Shown here: positions 8,342-18,348 of the stretch, piece by piece
How the letters are laid out: each line of letters opens with the position of its first letter
How positions within the stretch are numbered: position 1 is the stretch's first letter
Assembly (NCBI GenBank): GCA_021774695.1
Contig: JAJFIU010000050.1
Span: forward strand, 1-61,190
DNA length: 61,190 nt
DNA from: Alphaproteobacteria bacterium
GTDB taxonomy: Bacteria > Pseudomonadota > Alphaproteobacteria > Sphingomonadales > Kordiimonadaceae
Direction of reading: 5' to 3'
Made by a program: the position numbers and the translations under genes
The notes under the pieces: model-generated
What the model was told of the DNA's origin: nothing
Seen by the model: only the letters and a program-made list of their open reading frames with translations
Database searches by the model: none

Positions 8342-9622
8342 TCAATTTTCACTGTTCAGATGCTTTGTTGCTTCGATATCGGCCGGCAGCCGTTTGCCGC
8401 CTACCCAAAATAGATATCCTTTTATCAACGCGACGCCTGCACCTATGGTCAGGGCAATGCGAAGGCTGCCAAACCCATCGCTAAGCATACCTATTACAAC
8501 CGGCCCAGCACCCAAACCTATTAAGTTCAGGACGAAAAACAATAATGCCGATGTCATTGCGCGCATCCTTGGGCTGACAAGGCGGTGCAACACAGCAATT
8601 GACGGAGCGAGGTAGAGGGTGCCCAAAATAGCGGTGATAAAATAGCTGGTCAGCATCAATTGCGTGTTGTCGGTGTTAAACGCAAAGACTGCGAAAGGGA
8701 TTCCGGCAACCGCGGTTGCGCCGGGCAACCATAGGTACCAGCTCGGGTTATGCTTGCCAATTTTATCGGTTAAGTAGCCGCCAAGAAATGTTCCAATGAT
8801 GCCGCCGCCGCCGCCAGTAAGGCCGAGCCATATGCCAATATCGGTCAACGGGAAGTCGTGGTAACGTACCATATAGCTAGGCATAAAATTACTGGTGCCG
8901 TAACTGATAAAAGCTGACAGTGAGCAGCCAAAAGCGATGAAAAGAAACGACTTTAGTTTCAAAACATGCGAGAGGGTATCAAGGAACTTGGGCCCGGTAT
9001 CCCCTGCGATCGTATTGGGCCGCGCTGGTTCCGGAACTGTTGTCCATAATACCAGCGCCAGTAGCACGCCCGGAATACCAACTATGAAAAAGGTGTTGCG
9101 CCAACCGAATGTTTCGCCCAAATAACCACCCGCAGAAAAACCGATAACCACGCCGAGATATAAGCCAGCAGAATAGATGGCCAGTGCAGTCGCGCGCTTT
9201 TTGGGCTCGAACATATCCGATATCATCGAGTGTGAGGGCGGGCTGCCACCAGCTTCGCCGACACCAACGCCCATACGGGCAAATAGGAGTTGAATAAAGT
9301 TTTGGGCCATGCCGGAAACCACTGTCATTGCACTCCATAAAGTAAGTGCCACGGCAATGATGTTGCGGCGATTGCTACGGTCTGCAAGCCGCGCAATTGG
9401 TATGCCGAGAATAGTGTAAAATAATGCAAAGGCGATACCTGATAACAACCCAAGATAAGTATCACTTAAGTTAAGTTCAGCCTTGATAAGGGGCAGCAGA
9501 ATGACAAGTATTTGCCTGTCTATGAAGTTGAAAGCATATACAATCGTCAAGATTGTGAGCGTGTACCATTTTACTCGATCTGATAATTCATTCGAACTAT
9601 CAGTCTCTTTGATGTCACGCAT
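8342..9622 (-). CDS. MFS transporter, Spinster-like
   Basis: The 426-residue protein shows twelve probable transmembrane helices and MFS signatures: FNFIDRQILVILLPLIK in helix 1, the loop motif ARLADRSNRRN after helix 2, and GVGVGEAGGSPPSHSMISDMF in helix 4, which is typical of the Spinster branch common in alphaproteobacteria. It is a proton-coupled inner-membrane carrier whose substrate cannot be deduced. GGGGAACAAA precedes the ATG. The membrane sulfatase-like gene follows downstream in the same direction. Confidence 0.85.
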   Translation of the reverse strand: MRDIKETDSSNELSDRVKWYTLTILTIVYAFNFIDRQILVILLPLIKAELNLSDTYLGLLSGIAFALFYTILGIPIARLADRSNRRNIIAVALTLWSAMTVVSGMAQNFIQLLFARMGVGVGEAGGSPPSHSMISDMFEPKKRATALAIYSAGLYLGVVIGFSAGGYLGETFGWRNTFFIVGIPGVLLALVLWTTVPEPARPNTIAGDTGPKFLDTLSHVLKLKSFLFIAFGCSLSAFISYGTSNFMPSYMVRYHDFPLTDIGIWLGLTGGGGGIIGTFLGGYLTDKIGKHNPSWYLWLPGATAVAGIPFAVFAFNTDNTQLMLTSYFITAILGTLYLAPSIAVLHRLVSPRMRAMTSALLFFVLNLIGLGAGPVVIGMLSDGFGSLRIALTIGAGVALIKGYLFWVGGKRLPADIEATKHLNSEN

Positions 9623-9644
9623 TTTGTTCCCCGCACTTATTAAA

Positions 9645-9697
9645 CTGCACTATGTTCCACTCCCCAAGGGAACAGGACGACGATAGTGGAGGTGCAG
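9645..9697 (-). promoter_or_regulatory. Nested inverted repeat in the MFS leader
   Basis: CTGCACTAT (9645-9653) pairs with ATAGTG...GTGCAG (9683-9697), and inside it TGTTCC pairs with GGAACA. The element lies 23-75 bp upstream of the MFS start on the transcribed side. It may be a leader hairpin or an operator; no known class was recognised. Confidence 0.3.
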
Positions 9698-9770
9698 TCA
9701 AATACAAGTGAAATGCGATTTGTCTTATTTTTACGCTGCGAGCCAGAAAAACTACGGACGGATGGCAACA

Positions 9771-9796
9771 AAAAAGCCGCCAAAACGGCGGCTTTC
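9771..9796 (-). terminator. Rho-independent terminator of the dipeptidase gene
   Basis: Read on the minus strand, AAAGCCGCC, a five-base loop and GGCGGCTTT are followed by further T (GGCGGCTTTTTTG). It lies 22 bases after the dipeptidase stop codon. Confidence 0.85.
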
Positions 9797-9817
9797 TCAA
9801 TTGCTTGGTAAGGTACT

Positions 9818-11020
9818 CTAGTGCGCAGCGGCGTATGCCTCAACGGTCCGCCAAACCCTTAAAACATTGCCGGACAATATCTTTTTGATATCTTCTTCGC
9901 TGTAGCCGCGTTTTAGCAGGCCTTCAACCAACGTTGGGTAGCTGGCAACGTCTTTCAGGCCTATTGGTAGGCTATCACCAACGCCGTCATAATCAGAACC
10001 AATGCCAACATGGTCGATACCGGCCAGTGTTACCACATGGTCAAAATGGTCCAGCGTTTCGTCAAGGGTTGCGTAGGGGAAGGGTGTTGTTTCTGCATAG
10101 GCAACATTGAAGGCTTCGAGCGTTTCCGGCGTGTCTTCAATGCCTTCAGCTTCGCGGTGTGCTGCATAAGCTTCAGCGCGCTTGGGCCGATATTGATTGG
10201 CAGTTTCTGTGACAAAGGATGAGCCATAATTGATCATGATGACACTGCCATTAGTGGCAAGTGCCTTGATCATGTCATCGTTCATGTTGCGCTCAAAGCC
10301 CGGTGTGAAGTTTCTTGCAGATGAGTGCGACGCAATAACCGGTGTAGCCGTAATTTTCATCACATCCCAGAACGCTGCGTCGGAAACATGGCTGATGTCG
10401 ACCATAATTCCGAGCTCGTTCATCCGCCCGACGACTTGTTCGCCGAATTCGGAAAGACCGTCCCATTGCCGGGTTGGGTCATAGGACGAATCTGAAATTT
10501 TGTTGGACTTCGAGTGAGCGAGTGTGATGTAGCGTATGCCACGTTCATGAAAATGATCCAGGTTGGCAAGGTCGCCCACTAACGGTGATCCATTTTCCAT
10601 GCCTAAGGGCAAAGCAATTTGGCCATTGCTGAAAGCCGCCTCAACTTCTGAAACTGTTTTGGTCACTGCAAATTTTGCTGGCGATTCAGATGCGATGCGC
10701 TCAACAATATCGATCATTTTATCAGCATGTTCTTTTGCCGCCGGTGTACCGTCCAGTTCTGCTGGTGTGTAAATTGACATGAACGGCGCGTTTAGCCCGC
10801 CAGACACAGCCCGCGGGTAATCGAAATCACCCGTTTCAGTAGGTCCGGACACATCGTCCCAGGCTGAATTCAGCCGGTACGGAACGTCAATATGGCCATC
10901 AACGATGATGGTTTCGGCAGCAATTCGGTTTGCCATTGCAGCAAAATCAGGCGCTTGTTCTTGTTCGCCAGAGCAAGCGGTTAGTGCCAAAATAGATAAG
11001 CCGGCAAATAAATTTTTCAC
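9818..11020 (-). CDS. Membrane dipeptidase lipoprotein (peptidase M19)
   Basis: The 400-residue protein starts with a lipoprotein signal (MKNLFAGLSILALTAC, lipobox LTAC). Renal-dipeptidase-family zinc motifs follow: VDGHIDVPY, the metal-bridging Glu in LPLGMENGSPL, ITLAHSKSN, DISHVSDAAFWD and ASHSSARNF, then GSDYDG near the C terminus. Such enzymes cleave dipeptides, often with broad stereospecificity; this one should face the periplasm. The start codon is GTG (11018-11020) with GGGGA just upstream. It is downstream of feoB on the same strand with a 35-base gap and may be co-transcribed, though its role has no obvious link to iron. Confidence 0.88.
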   Translation of the reverse strand: MKNLFAGLSILALTACSGEQEQAPDFAAMANRIAAETIIVDGHIDVPYRLNSAWDDVSGPTETGDFDYPRAVSGGLNAPFMSIYTPAELDGTPAAKEHADKMIDIVERIASESPAKFAVTKTVSEVEAAFSNGQIALPLGMENGSPLVGDLANLDHFHERGIRYITLAHSKSNKISDSSYDPTRQWDGLSEFGEQVVGRMNELGIMVDISHVSDAAFWDVMKITATPVIASHSSARNFTPGFERNMNDDMIKALATNGSVIMINYGSSFVTETANQYRPKRAEAYAAHREAEGIEDTPETLEAFNVAYAETTPFPYATLDETLDHFDHVVTLAGIDHVGIGSDYDGVGDSLPIGLKDVASYPTLVEGLLKRGYSEEDIKKILSGNVLRVWRTVEAYAAAH

Positions 11021-11055
11021 GAGAATTCCCCATTGTTAATCTGCCCGGTGTAGCT

Positions 11056-12921
11056 CTAGCCCAACAACCAAGTTGCCATCCGGAACGTAATGAATGAAGC
11101 ACCGTAAGCAAGCACAAACAGGTACGCAACCATAAAGGCGGGCCATTTCCAGCCACCGGTTTCCCGGCGCGTTACGGCAATTGTGGAAAGGCATTGTGGC
11201 GCAAATACGAACCAGGCCAGGAATGAAAGCGCTGTGGGCAATGACCAAGCGCTGTTTAACACCGAAACCAGCCCGGCTTCGATCATCGCTTCGCTGCCTG
11301 ACAATGAGTAAACTGTGCCAAGCGCTGCGATGGCGACTTCCCGCGCTGCCATGCCAGGCACCAGCGCTACGGAAATTTCCCAGTTGAATCCAATGGGTGC
11401 AAAAACCACTTCAAGCGCGCTGCCAATCACGCCGACGAAACTATAGGTAATTGCCGGCTCCGTCGCCCCCTCAGGTGCGCCGGGATAAACCGCCAACCCC
11501 CACAATATAATTGTGGATACCAATATGATCGTGCCGGCACGGCGAAGGAATATACGCGCGCGCTCATAAAGGCCAATGGCAACAAATCGGATATTGGGGC
11601 TTTGATATTTAGGCAATTCCAGCAAAAAACTGTCTGCCTCGCCCTTTGCCACCGTTCGCTTTAGAACCGCCGCCATCACTAGCGCTGAAAGAATGCCTGC
11701 CAGATACAGCCCGAACATAACCAGCCCTTGCAAGCCTATACCCGCGCCAACCGTTTGGTTAGGAATGAAAGCTGCTATAACAACAGTATAGACAGGCAGC
11801 CGGGCTGAGCAGGTCATCAACGGGGCAATCAAAATTGTTGTAAGCCTGTCGCGTTCATTGGCGATTGACCGTGCTGCCATTATGCCGGGTACGGCGCAGG
11901 CAAAACTGGACAGGAGGGGAATGAAAGCTCTGCCATTGAGGCCGACCGATGCCATCAGCCGGTCCATGATGAAAGCGGCCCTTGCCATATAGCCCGTCGA
12001 TTCGAGCACAAGGATGAACAAGAACAGGATCAGGATTTGGGGCAAAAACACCACAACCGCACCAACGCCAGCTAGGATACCGTCGCTGAAAAAACTGAGG
12101 ATTAGACCATCGGGCAGGATGCTAACCAGAAATGCCTGTGTTGATCCAATTCCAGCTTCTATCAATTCCATGGGTGTTTCAGCCCAGGAGAATACCGCCT
12201 GAAACATAAGGAAAAGCAGGCCAAATAGCGTCACTGGTCCAATGATCGGGTTAAGCAATATTCGGTCAATTTGCCGGGTTGTGCGGTGACCAATGCCCTC
12301 GCTGATAATTGCCGTAGCCGCTATTTTCCGCGCCGCCTTTTGCCGTTGCCTCACCGTCTGGCCGAACTCGATCATGCTGGGTGGCGGCGATATTGCGGCC
12401 TTGGCTAGCGCAAGCTTGAGGTCGTCCAGGCCTTTTTTGCGCACGGCAACCGTTTCGATAACGGGGACACCAATCTGCTCAGACAAAGCCGTCACGTCGA
12501 TCGAAATACGCTCGCGGGCTGCAAGGTCAGTCATATTGAGCGCGACCACCATCGGGATGCCCAGCTCGCGGATTTCTAGCACAAACCGTAAGTGTTGGGC
12601 CAAATTGGTAGCATCTACCACGCTGAGTATTACATTGGGCTTGGATTCGATTGCATGTGTGCCGGTCACAACCTGGCGGGTAACCTCTTCGTCCACACTT
12701 CTTGCGGTAAGGCTGTAAGTGCCGGGCAAGTCGATCAAAGTCAGGTTAACTGCACCTGTAACTTGACCGCTTCGCCGCTCAACGGTTGCACCTGGGTAAT
12801 TAGCGACTTTCTGGCGAAGACCTGTCAGGGCATTAAAAAGCGCAGATTTGCCGCAATTGGGATTGCCGACCACAGCGACTATTGGCAACACAGTGCCCTC
12901 GGCGGCTATCTGCTCGTTCAT
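11056..12921 (-). CDS. feoB: Ferrous iron transport protein B
   Basis: The 621-residue protein carries the N-terminal G domain of FeoB: P-loop GNPNCGKS (19-26), switch region GATVERRSG, DLPG (64-67) and NMTD (129-132). Membrane segments with the paired Gate-type motifs follow (LSSFACAVPGIMAARS, LMTCSARLPVYT; FVFAPQCLSTIAV). It imports Fe(II) across the inner membrane. The length is at the short end for the family, with a compact C terminus. Its ATG overlaps the feoA TGA (ATGA), indicating translational coupling. No feoC was seen. Confidence 0.95.
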   Translation of the reverse strand: MNEQIAAEGTVLPIVAVVGNPNCGKSALFNALTGLRQKVANYPGATVERRSGQVTGAVNLTLIDLPGTYSLTARSVDEEVTRQVVTGTHAIESKPNVILSVVDATNLAQHLRFVLEIRELGIPMVVALNMTDLAARERISIDVTALSEQIGVPVIETVAVRKKGLDDLKLALAKAAISPPPSMIEFGQTVRQRQKAARKIAATAIISEGIGHRTTRQIDRILLNPIIGPVTLFGLLFLMFQAVFSWAETPMELIEAGIGSTQAFLVSILPDGLILSFFSDGILAGVGAVVVFLPQILILFLFILVLESTGYMARAAFIMDRLMASVGLNGRAFIPLLSSFACAVPGIMAARSIANERDRLTTILIAPLMTCSARLPVYTVVIAAFIPNQTVGAGIGLQGLVMFGLYLAGILSALVMAAVLKRTVAKGEADSFLLELPKYQSPNIRFVAIGLYERARIFLRRAGTIILVSTIILWGLAVYPGAPEGATEPAITYSFVGVIGSALEVVFAPIGFNWEISVALVPGMAAREVAIAALGTVYSLSGSEAMIEAGLVSVLNSAWSLPTALSFLAWFVFAPQCLSTIAVTRRETGGWKWPAFMVAYLFVLAYGASFITFRMATWLLG

Positions 12922-13181
12922 GATGCAGTAACCTGTACCAGGTTTGCTTGTTGGCGGCGCAGGGCAATGGTCATGGCGCCAACGCGAACAGCAATCGGGT
13001 CACGGCCAAATGGGTTCTGATGCAAGACCGCAATGTCCAGGCCTTCGGTAAAGCCCATTTCCCGCAACTGCTCAACCGAGGCACTTTCGATATCTTTATT
13101 GTCGGATGTAAACCCGGTGATGGTTCCAGAAAACCCGGGCATACATGTGCCGAGTGGCTCGCTTAACGGAATGGAAGTCAT
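12918..13181 (-). CDS. feoA: Ferrous iron transport protein A
   Basis: The 87-residue SH3-like protein begins MTSIPLSEPLGTCMPG and contains QLREMGFTEG and GRDPIAVRVGAMTIALRR, typical of FeoA, a small cytoplasmic partner needed for FeoB activity. It overlaps feoB by four bases. A Fur-box-like sequence lies about 20 bases upstream of its ATG. Confidence 0.9.
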   Translation of the reverse strand: MTSIPLSEPLGTCMPGFSGTITGFTSDNKDIESASVEQLREMGFTEGLDIAVLHQNPFGRDPIAVRVGAMTIALRRQQANLVQVTAS

Positions 13182-13202
13182 GTGAAGGCGCGTCCATTAG
13201 TA

Positions 13203-13221
13203 TTTGATAATCATTCTTAAT
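13203..13221 (-). promoter_or_regulatory. Fur-box-like site before feoAB
   Basis: On the minus strand the sequence GAATGATTATCA closely resembles the core of the Fur box (TAATGATAATCA), differing at two positions. Its position 22-40 bp before the feoA start suggests iron-dependent repression of feoAB. Irr or another regulator could use the site in alphaproteobacteria. Confidence 0.55.
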
Positions 13222-13351
13222 AGAGGCTAATAACACGGTGAATGAATGGCATCAAGGACAGTCTGGACTTCGGTGAATTTCTGTTACTGTTCTGGGTTTC
13301 TTCCGGCACCCAGAGATGCTGAAAGGTCTGTTATTTGATTGTATGCTTTGA

Positions 13352-13810
13352 TTAAAGCATTGCGCCGAGCATCCATTGTGCTTTTTCGTGCACTGCTAGC
13401 CGGTCGGTCAGCAAGCCTGCGGTGACATCGTCGGCAACGTCTGCTGCTGCAGCGATAAGTGGACGGATGCGGTTGGCAATTGCATTGTGGCCTTCGTTTA
13501 ACGCGCGGATCATATCTTCAGCGGCTGCGTTTTCGTCTGCGTCTGCAATGGCCCCGAGAGCCATATACTGTGCCATTGTGCCTGGTGCTTTTTGCCCCAA
13601 CGTCCGAATGCGTTCGGCAATTTCGTCAATGGCGGGCGCCATTTCCAGATACTGCTCTTCGGTTAAGGCATGGACAGCTTGAAATAAAGGCCCGGTCACG
13701 TTCCAATGAACGTTTTGTGTCGCGACATACAGCTGAACGCTTTCAGCGAGAACGGGCTTTAACCCTTCGGCAATTTGAGTGTGCTCGGTTTGGTTAAATT
13801 GGTTTGGCAT
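13352..13810 (-). CDS. dps: Dps-family ferritin-like DNA-protecting protein
   Basis: The 152-residue protein has the Dps ferroxidase signature NVHWNVTGPLFQAVHALTEEQY followed by DEIAERIRTLG, which place the His, Asp and Glu ligands at the dimer interface. It should form a dodecamer that oxidises and stores iron and limits Fenton damage; the N-terminal tail has no basic stretch, so DNA binding is uncertain. The RBS is GGAGG. It lies upstream of feoAB on the same strand with 170 bases between, so iron import and storage are adjacent. The 134 bases upstream are AT-rich with an imperfect inverted repeat near 13880-13915. Confidence 0.9.
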   Translation of the reverse strand: MPNQFNQTEHTQIAEGLKPVLAESVQLYVATQNVHWNVTGPLFQAVHALTEEQYLEMAPAIDEIAERIRTLGQKAPGTMAQYMALGAIADADENAAAEDMIRALNEGHNAIANRIRPLIAAAADVADDVTAGLLTDRLAVHEKAQWMLGAML

Positions 13811-13944
13811 GGTGTATCCTCCGTTTGAACATGGAGTATACTTAGTAATGTTTTATAAAATGGTAAAACAAATTAAATAATAATTTTAAATCGATAAATA
13901 CGATTATTAAAATTGACCAGGCTCGTTCATGCAGCGCTTTGTTG

Positions 13945-14889
13945 TCAGGACTGTTCGCATGTCGCATTTAGTAGTTCGTCAGGAATAGACTGCCACGTGG
14001 GCCTTTCACGAGCCTCGGTTTGATATCGAGATAAAAGTCCACACGGTCCAGCAGCGATAATTTTTCGCATCTGTTTTTGGCCCAGCGTTTTGTTCAGGCG
14101 GTACGTCATTATAGCGCCCGATAGTGCCGCCCATTTTTGCCAAAAAGATACGCCAGCATGAGATGCAAATAAGAATTTTTCCAGCTCATCAGAATTCGTC
14201 ATTGTACCAAGCTGTTCGGTGTTATCCGTCAAAAGCAAAAATATCTTGCCTGTTCGCTCAGCCCAATTTCCGTATGCTATTGACGGCTCCACACGCCGCT
14301 GAAACGAGTAATAGTGGCCAATGCCTTCATTCAACATAATGAAGGCGAGCCGTTTGAGGGGATTAGTGGAACGCTCATAATTTTCTGTGAACACCGGATA
14401 CTGGGCGCGAAAAGCAACATGCCAAAGTTCGTGGCGCAGCAGCGACGGGAAAAAATCTGGTGCCACCAGCGGCAAATTGACAAAAAGCCGTTGTTTCCCG
14501 TCTATTGAAAAACCAAAACCATCCGATCCCATGCCGCAAACCAAGTGAACTTTCATGGCTTCGGGCACCGGATTTTCGCTCAGAAATTTGCCCGCTTGTA
14601 ATTCCAATTGCGGCAAGCTGCGTCGAAGCGCCGGGAGGTCAGCACTATAGTGATCGATGCGTTCTTTTTGATCACTTATCTGCCTAAAAGAGAGCTGGAA
14701 CTTGTCGCCAAATCCTTCTCTTATCATGGCGATGTTTTTGTGCTCGATAAAACGAGTGCGCAGAGCCTCGTCGTCAGGGTTGTTCGCAAGTTGCTGGCAC
14801 AGCGGCAACATCGATGCGTCAAAGTCGGTGCCCTTGACGGAGCCAGGTAGAAACAAGCAGAAAACAAGAATACCCAGTAATTGTTTCAT
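13945..14889 (-). CDS. Secreted gluzincin-type metallopeptidase, uncharacterised
   Basis: The 314-residue protein has a signal peptide (MKQLLGILVFCLFLPGSVKG). HELWH at 153-157 followed by NEGIGHYYS around 187-195 fits an HExxH zinc site with a downstream Glu ligand. Overall it resembles putative zinc peptidases of unknown role (DUF5700-like), but I could not place it firmly. It starts 10 bases after the aminotransferase stop codon on the same strand, so the two are probably co-transcribed. Conserved Cys near the C terminus (GPCGLL, NATCEQ) could form a periplasmic disulfide. Confidence 0.6.
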   Translation of the reverse strand: MKQLLGILVFCLFLPGSVKGTDFDASMLPLCQQLANNPDDEALRTRFIEHKNIAMIREGFGDKFQLSFRQISDQKERIDHYSADLPALRRSLPQLELQAGKFLSENPVPEAMKVHLVCGMGSDGFGFSIDGKQRLFVNLPLVAPDFFPSLLRHELWHVAFRAQYPVFTENYERSTNPLKRLAFIMLNEGIGHYYSFQRRVEPSIAYGNWAERTGKIFLLLTDNTEQLGTMTNSDELEKFLFASHAGVSFWQKWAALSGAIMTYRLNKTLGQKQMRKIIAAGPCGLLSRYQTEARERPTWQSIPDELLNATCEQS

Positions 14890-14898
14890 TCGGTGCCT

Positions 14899-16254
<1,356 letters not shown>

Positions 16255-16283
16255 TTAACTAGACGTATGGCTGACTGTTAGGC

Positions 16284-16455
16284 TGATAAAATTGGCATGC
16301 TGGTGCAATGGGGAGAGAGATCCGTTGTACCAGCATGCCGTTTCGTTCATCCTGGCATGGGAGTGCCGAGATGGGAAGTGGGCAAGCAACCTTTTGGGGA
16401 GAGAACCGTTGGGGTTGCTTACCAGTAGATGGTCTGGCAATTGGATTGTCAGACC
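16284..16455 (-). ncRNA. Candidate 3'UTR small RNA: four hairpins with C-rich loops
   Basis: This gene-free stretch lies between the TorF porin stop and the aspC start, both on the minus strand. Read on the minus strand it contains: stem GGTCTGACAA/TTGCCAGACC (16431-16455); AAGCAACC/GGTTGCTT (16384-16420) with loop CCAACGGTTCTCTCCCC; GGCA/TGCC (16348-16373) with loop CTCCCA; and GGCATGCTGGT/ACCAGCATGCC (16294-16339) with loop AACGGATCTCTCTCCCC, followed by AATTTTATC, a weak intrinsic terminator. The two long loops share AACGG-TCTCTC-CCC. C-rich loops able to pair with ribosome-binding sites are known from alphaproteobacterial anti-Shine-Dalgarno small RNAs; membership is inferred. Confidence 0.45.
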
Positions 16456-16500
16456 TGGGAAGATCCTTAAAATTGAGGATTTGTTTCGTAAAGCAGTCTC

Positions 16501-17214
16501 CTAAAAGCTTGCTGACAGCATAGCGATCACACCAGCATCTCCTGCGCTGGATCCTGTGTTCGCCGTGTCGATATAGTTGACAGAAAGTGAAAATTGCTCA
16601 AAGCCGTATGAAAGGCCGAGAAGCCAATCCCATTTATCTGTGCCGAAAGCTCCGTCCTCATAGGCAATGTTACCTGCAACCGAAAAGGGTGTGTCGCCGA
16701 TCGGTGCGCTTGTATTCAGATAAACATAGATATTATCCTGACTGCCTGTGCCGTCCTGATCGAAGGCGTAATTAGCGCCCACCGTCCAACTTACGACATC
16801 CAATGAGCCTCCGACCGAGCCATATACTTCATAATAGTCAGTATTGGCCGTCGCCCCGGGGTAGGTGTAAGCATAGAAGCCGACGTTAGTACTAATCTCG
16901 CCGATTTGCCCAGCGTAGCCACCATAAATATCCAGTTCCAACTCAGCCCCATTGTAACTTTCGATTGAGGAGCCCCAAGTGCTCAGGTAAAACCCGCTTT
17001 CATGGTTGATCGAAAAACTGCCCTGCAGAGCAGTGTCCTTATTGGACAGTGACAAACCGCGAAACCGGTAATCTGTGGTGAGGGTGGCGCTAGCATTCAG
17101 GCTAAACGGACTGCTATCTTGTGCATATGCGCCGGGTGCGGTGATCGCGGCGAGGCTGGCAGCGCCAGTAGCTATTAGTGTTGCACTTAATAGTTTTGAT
17201 TTAAGATTTGTCAT
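16501..17214 (-). CDS. TorF-family putative porin
   Basis: The 237-residue protein has a signal peptide ending GAYAQ and a small beta barrel with alternating aromatic strands. LNASATLTTDYRFRGLSLSN is the hallmark of the TorF/Gcw_chp family (beta-barrel outer-membrane proteins of unknown substrate). It ends in Phe (AMLSASF), as expected for barrel assembly. A strong GGAGG precedes the ATG. The upstream region carries a perfect palindrome, and the downstream region is highly structured. Confidence 0.85.
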   Translation of the reverse strand: MTNLKSKLLSATLIATGAASLAAITAPGAYAQDSSPFSLNASATLTTDYRFRGLSLSNKDTALQGSFSINHESGFYLSTWGSSIESYNGAELELDIYGGYAGQIGEISTNVGFYAYTYPGATANTDYYEVYGSVGGSLDVVSWTVGANYAFDQDGTGSQDNIYVYLNTSAPIGDTPFSVAGNIAYEDGAFGTDKWDWLLGLSYGFEQFSLSVNYIDTANTGSSAGDAGVIAMLSASF

Positions 17215-17379
17215 CGTTTCCTCCAGAGAAAATTGCTTTTTTTGGTTAATATTTTAATTTTCTCTCTAATAGCAAAGCATGTGCCACAAATATGACTCTT
17301 CATAAGGCATTGATAAACATTAGTTAATTTTAATTTTATTAGAGTTTGGTCAATAATGCTGTACCAATACCGACTATTA

Positions 17380-17405
17380 ATTAATCACTGATTAATAATT
17401 AATCA
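17380..17405. promoter_or_regulatory. ATTAATCA palindrome plus extra half-site before TorF
   Basis: ATTAATCA-C-TGATTAAT is a perfect 8-1-8 inverted repeat (17380-17396), and a third copy of ATTAATCA follows at 17398-17405. It sits about 165 bp upstream of the TorF start, in an AT-rich region, and may bind a regulator of that gene. Confidence 0.35.
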
Positions 17406-17563
17406 GTTAGGCTATTCGATCGAATCTTAGATCGAAACAATTATGAATGAATGGTATCTGGGTGATGTTGGTTGGCGAAAAATTCGCCAACAATTGTGCG
17501 ACCACGTAATGCGATTGGCGCGGCGGAACGGCCCTCGGGGAATTTACAGCGCATTGCGCACTG

Positions 17564-18187
17564 CTACATGGGTTGGCCTTCTTTTTTAAGCAATTCGTCC
17601 AGCAATTGCCGACCAATGATACCGTTAGTATCGCCCCCGCCGTAGACAAGGGCGCCAGATGAGAAACTGGTGCCGTAATTCACCGCCGCTGTAACCGTTT
17701 GCGCGGTGCCGGACAATAGTTCACGCTCGGTCAGACTGCCAAGCGGGTGGATAAAAACGCTCCAAACCAGATCCTGCGCAACGGCATAGCGTGCATCTAG
17801 CGCTGCGTCAAAGTTGGCCTGCATCATCCGAGCGTATAGTTCGGGAGTAATGCTGCTGGCTTGGGCGATTGGGCTCATGATCCGCATACGGTCGGCGCTC
17901 GGGTCAGCCACCACATATACTTGGCGTTCAACCACGGTGAATTGCCACAGATTTTCGTTGCGTTCTGCTTCGGGGTCTATTTTTTTGATTATTGCGTCCA
18001 GACCCTCGACGGTCATGGATGAGCCCGGTGCTTTGGGGATGGGCTGCGATTTGGGCTCCTCTTGCTGTGGTTGGCCAGCGATCACAGTTGCATTTGCAAT
18101 CGGTACAGAAGCTGCTCCAGCGCTCAAGGTTGCTATTGCGGTCGCTAGTCCGGTTAATGCACAGAGAATTGAAGTTACAGTTTTCAT
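17564..18187 (-). CDS. Exported protein of unknown function (possible YbjN/CesT-like fold)
   Basis: The 207-residue product starts at ATG 18187 with a signal peptide (MKTVTSILCALTGLATAIATLSAGAAS) followed by a Pro/Gln-rich linker. The body (GLDAIIKKIDPEAE..., LWQFTVVERQVYVVAD, ELYARMMQANFDAALDARYAV, VWSVFIHPLGSLTERELLSG) has the strand-helix rhythm of YbjN/type III chaperone-like domains. I do not recognise a specific family. The frame is open upstream, but that extension would run into the uvrB promoter region and lacks a signal peptide at its start. The 157 bases between its stop and 17406 hold nothing recognised. Confidence 0.65.
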   Translation of the reverse strand: MKTVTSILCALTGLATAIATLSAGAASVPIANATVIAGQPQQEEPKSQPIPKAPGSSMTVEGLDAIIKKIDPEAERNENLWQFTVVERQVYVVADPSADRMRIMSPIAQASSITPELYARMMQANFDAALDARYAVAQDLVWSVFIHPLGSLTERELLSGTAQTVTAAVNYGTSFSSGALVYGGGDTNGIIGRQLLDELLKKEGQPM

Positions 18188-18348
18188 AATTGTTTTCCCG
18201 CGTTTTCTCAATCTGCGTATCGCTTGATCAGACTTGATACGGTTCCCATATTTGCATTGGGCCCTGTGATTGCCATTTGGCCAATACAAGGCCGATCAAA
18301 TCCCTGTGATAGGCACGCGTCGCCGGTCAATCCAAGGCGATTTGCTGC

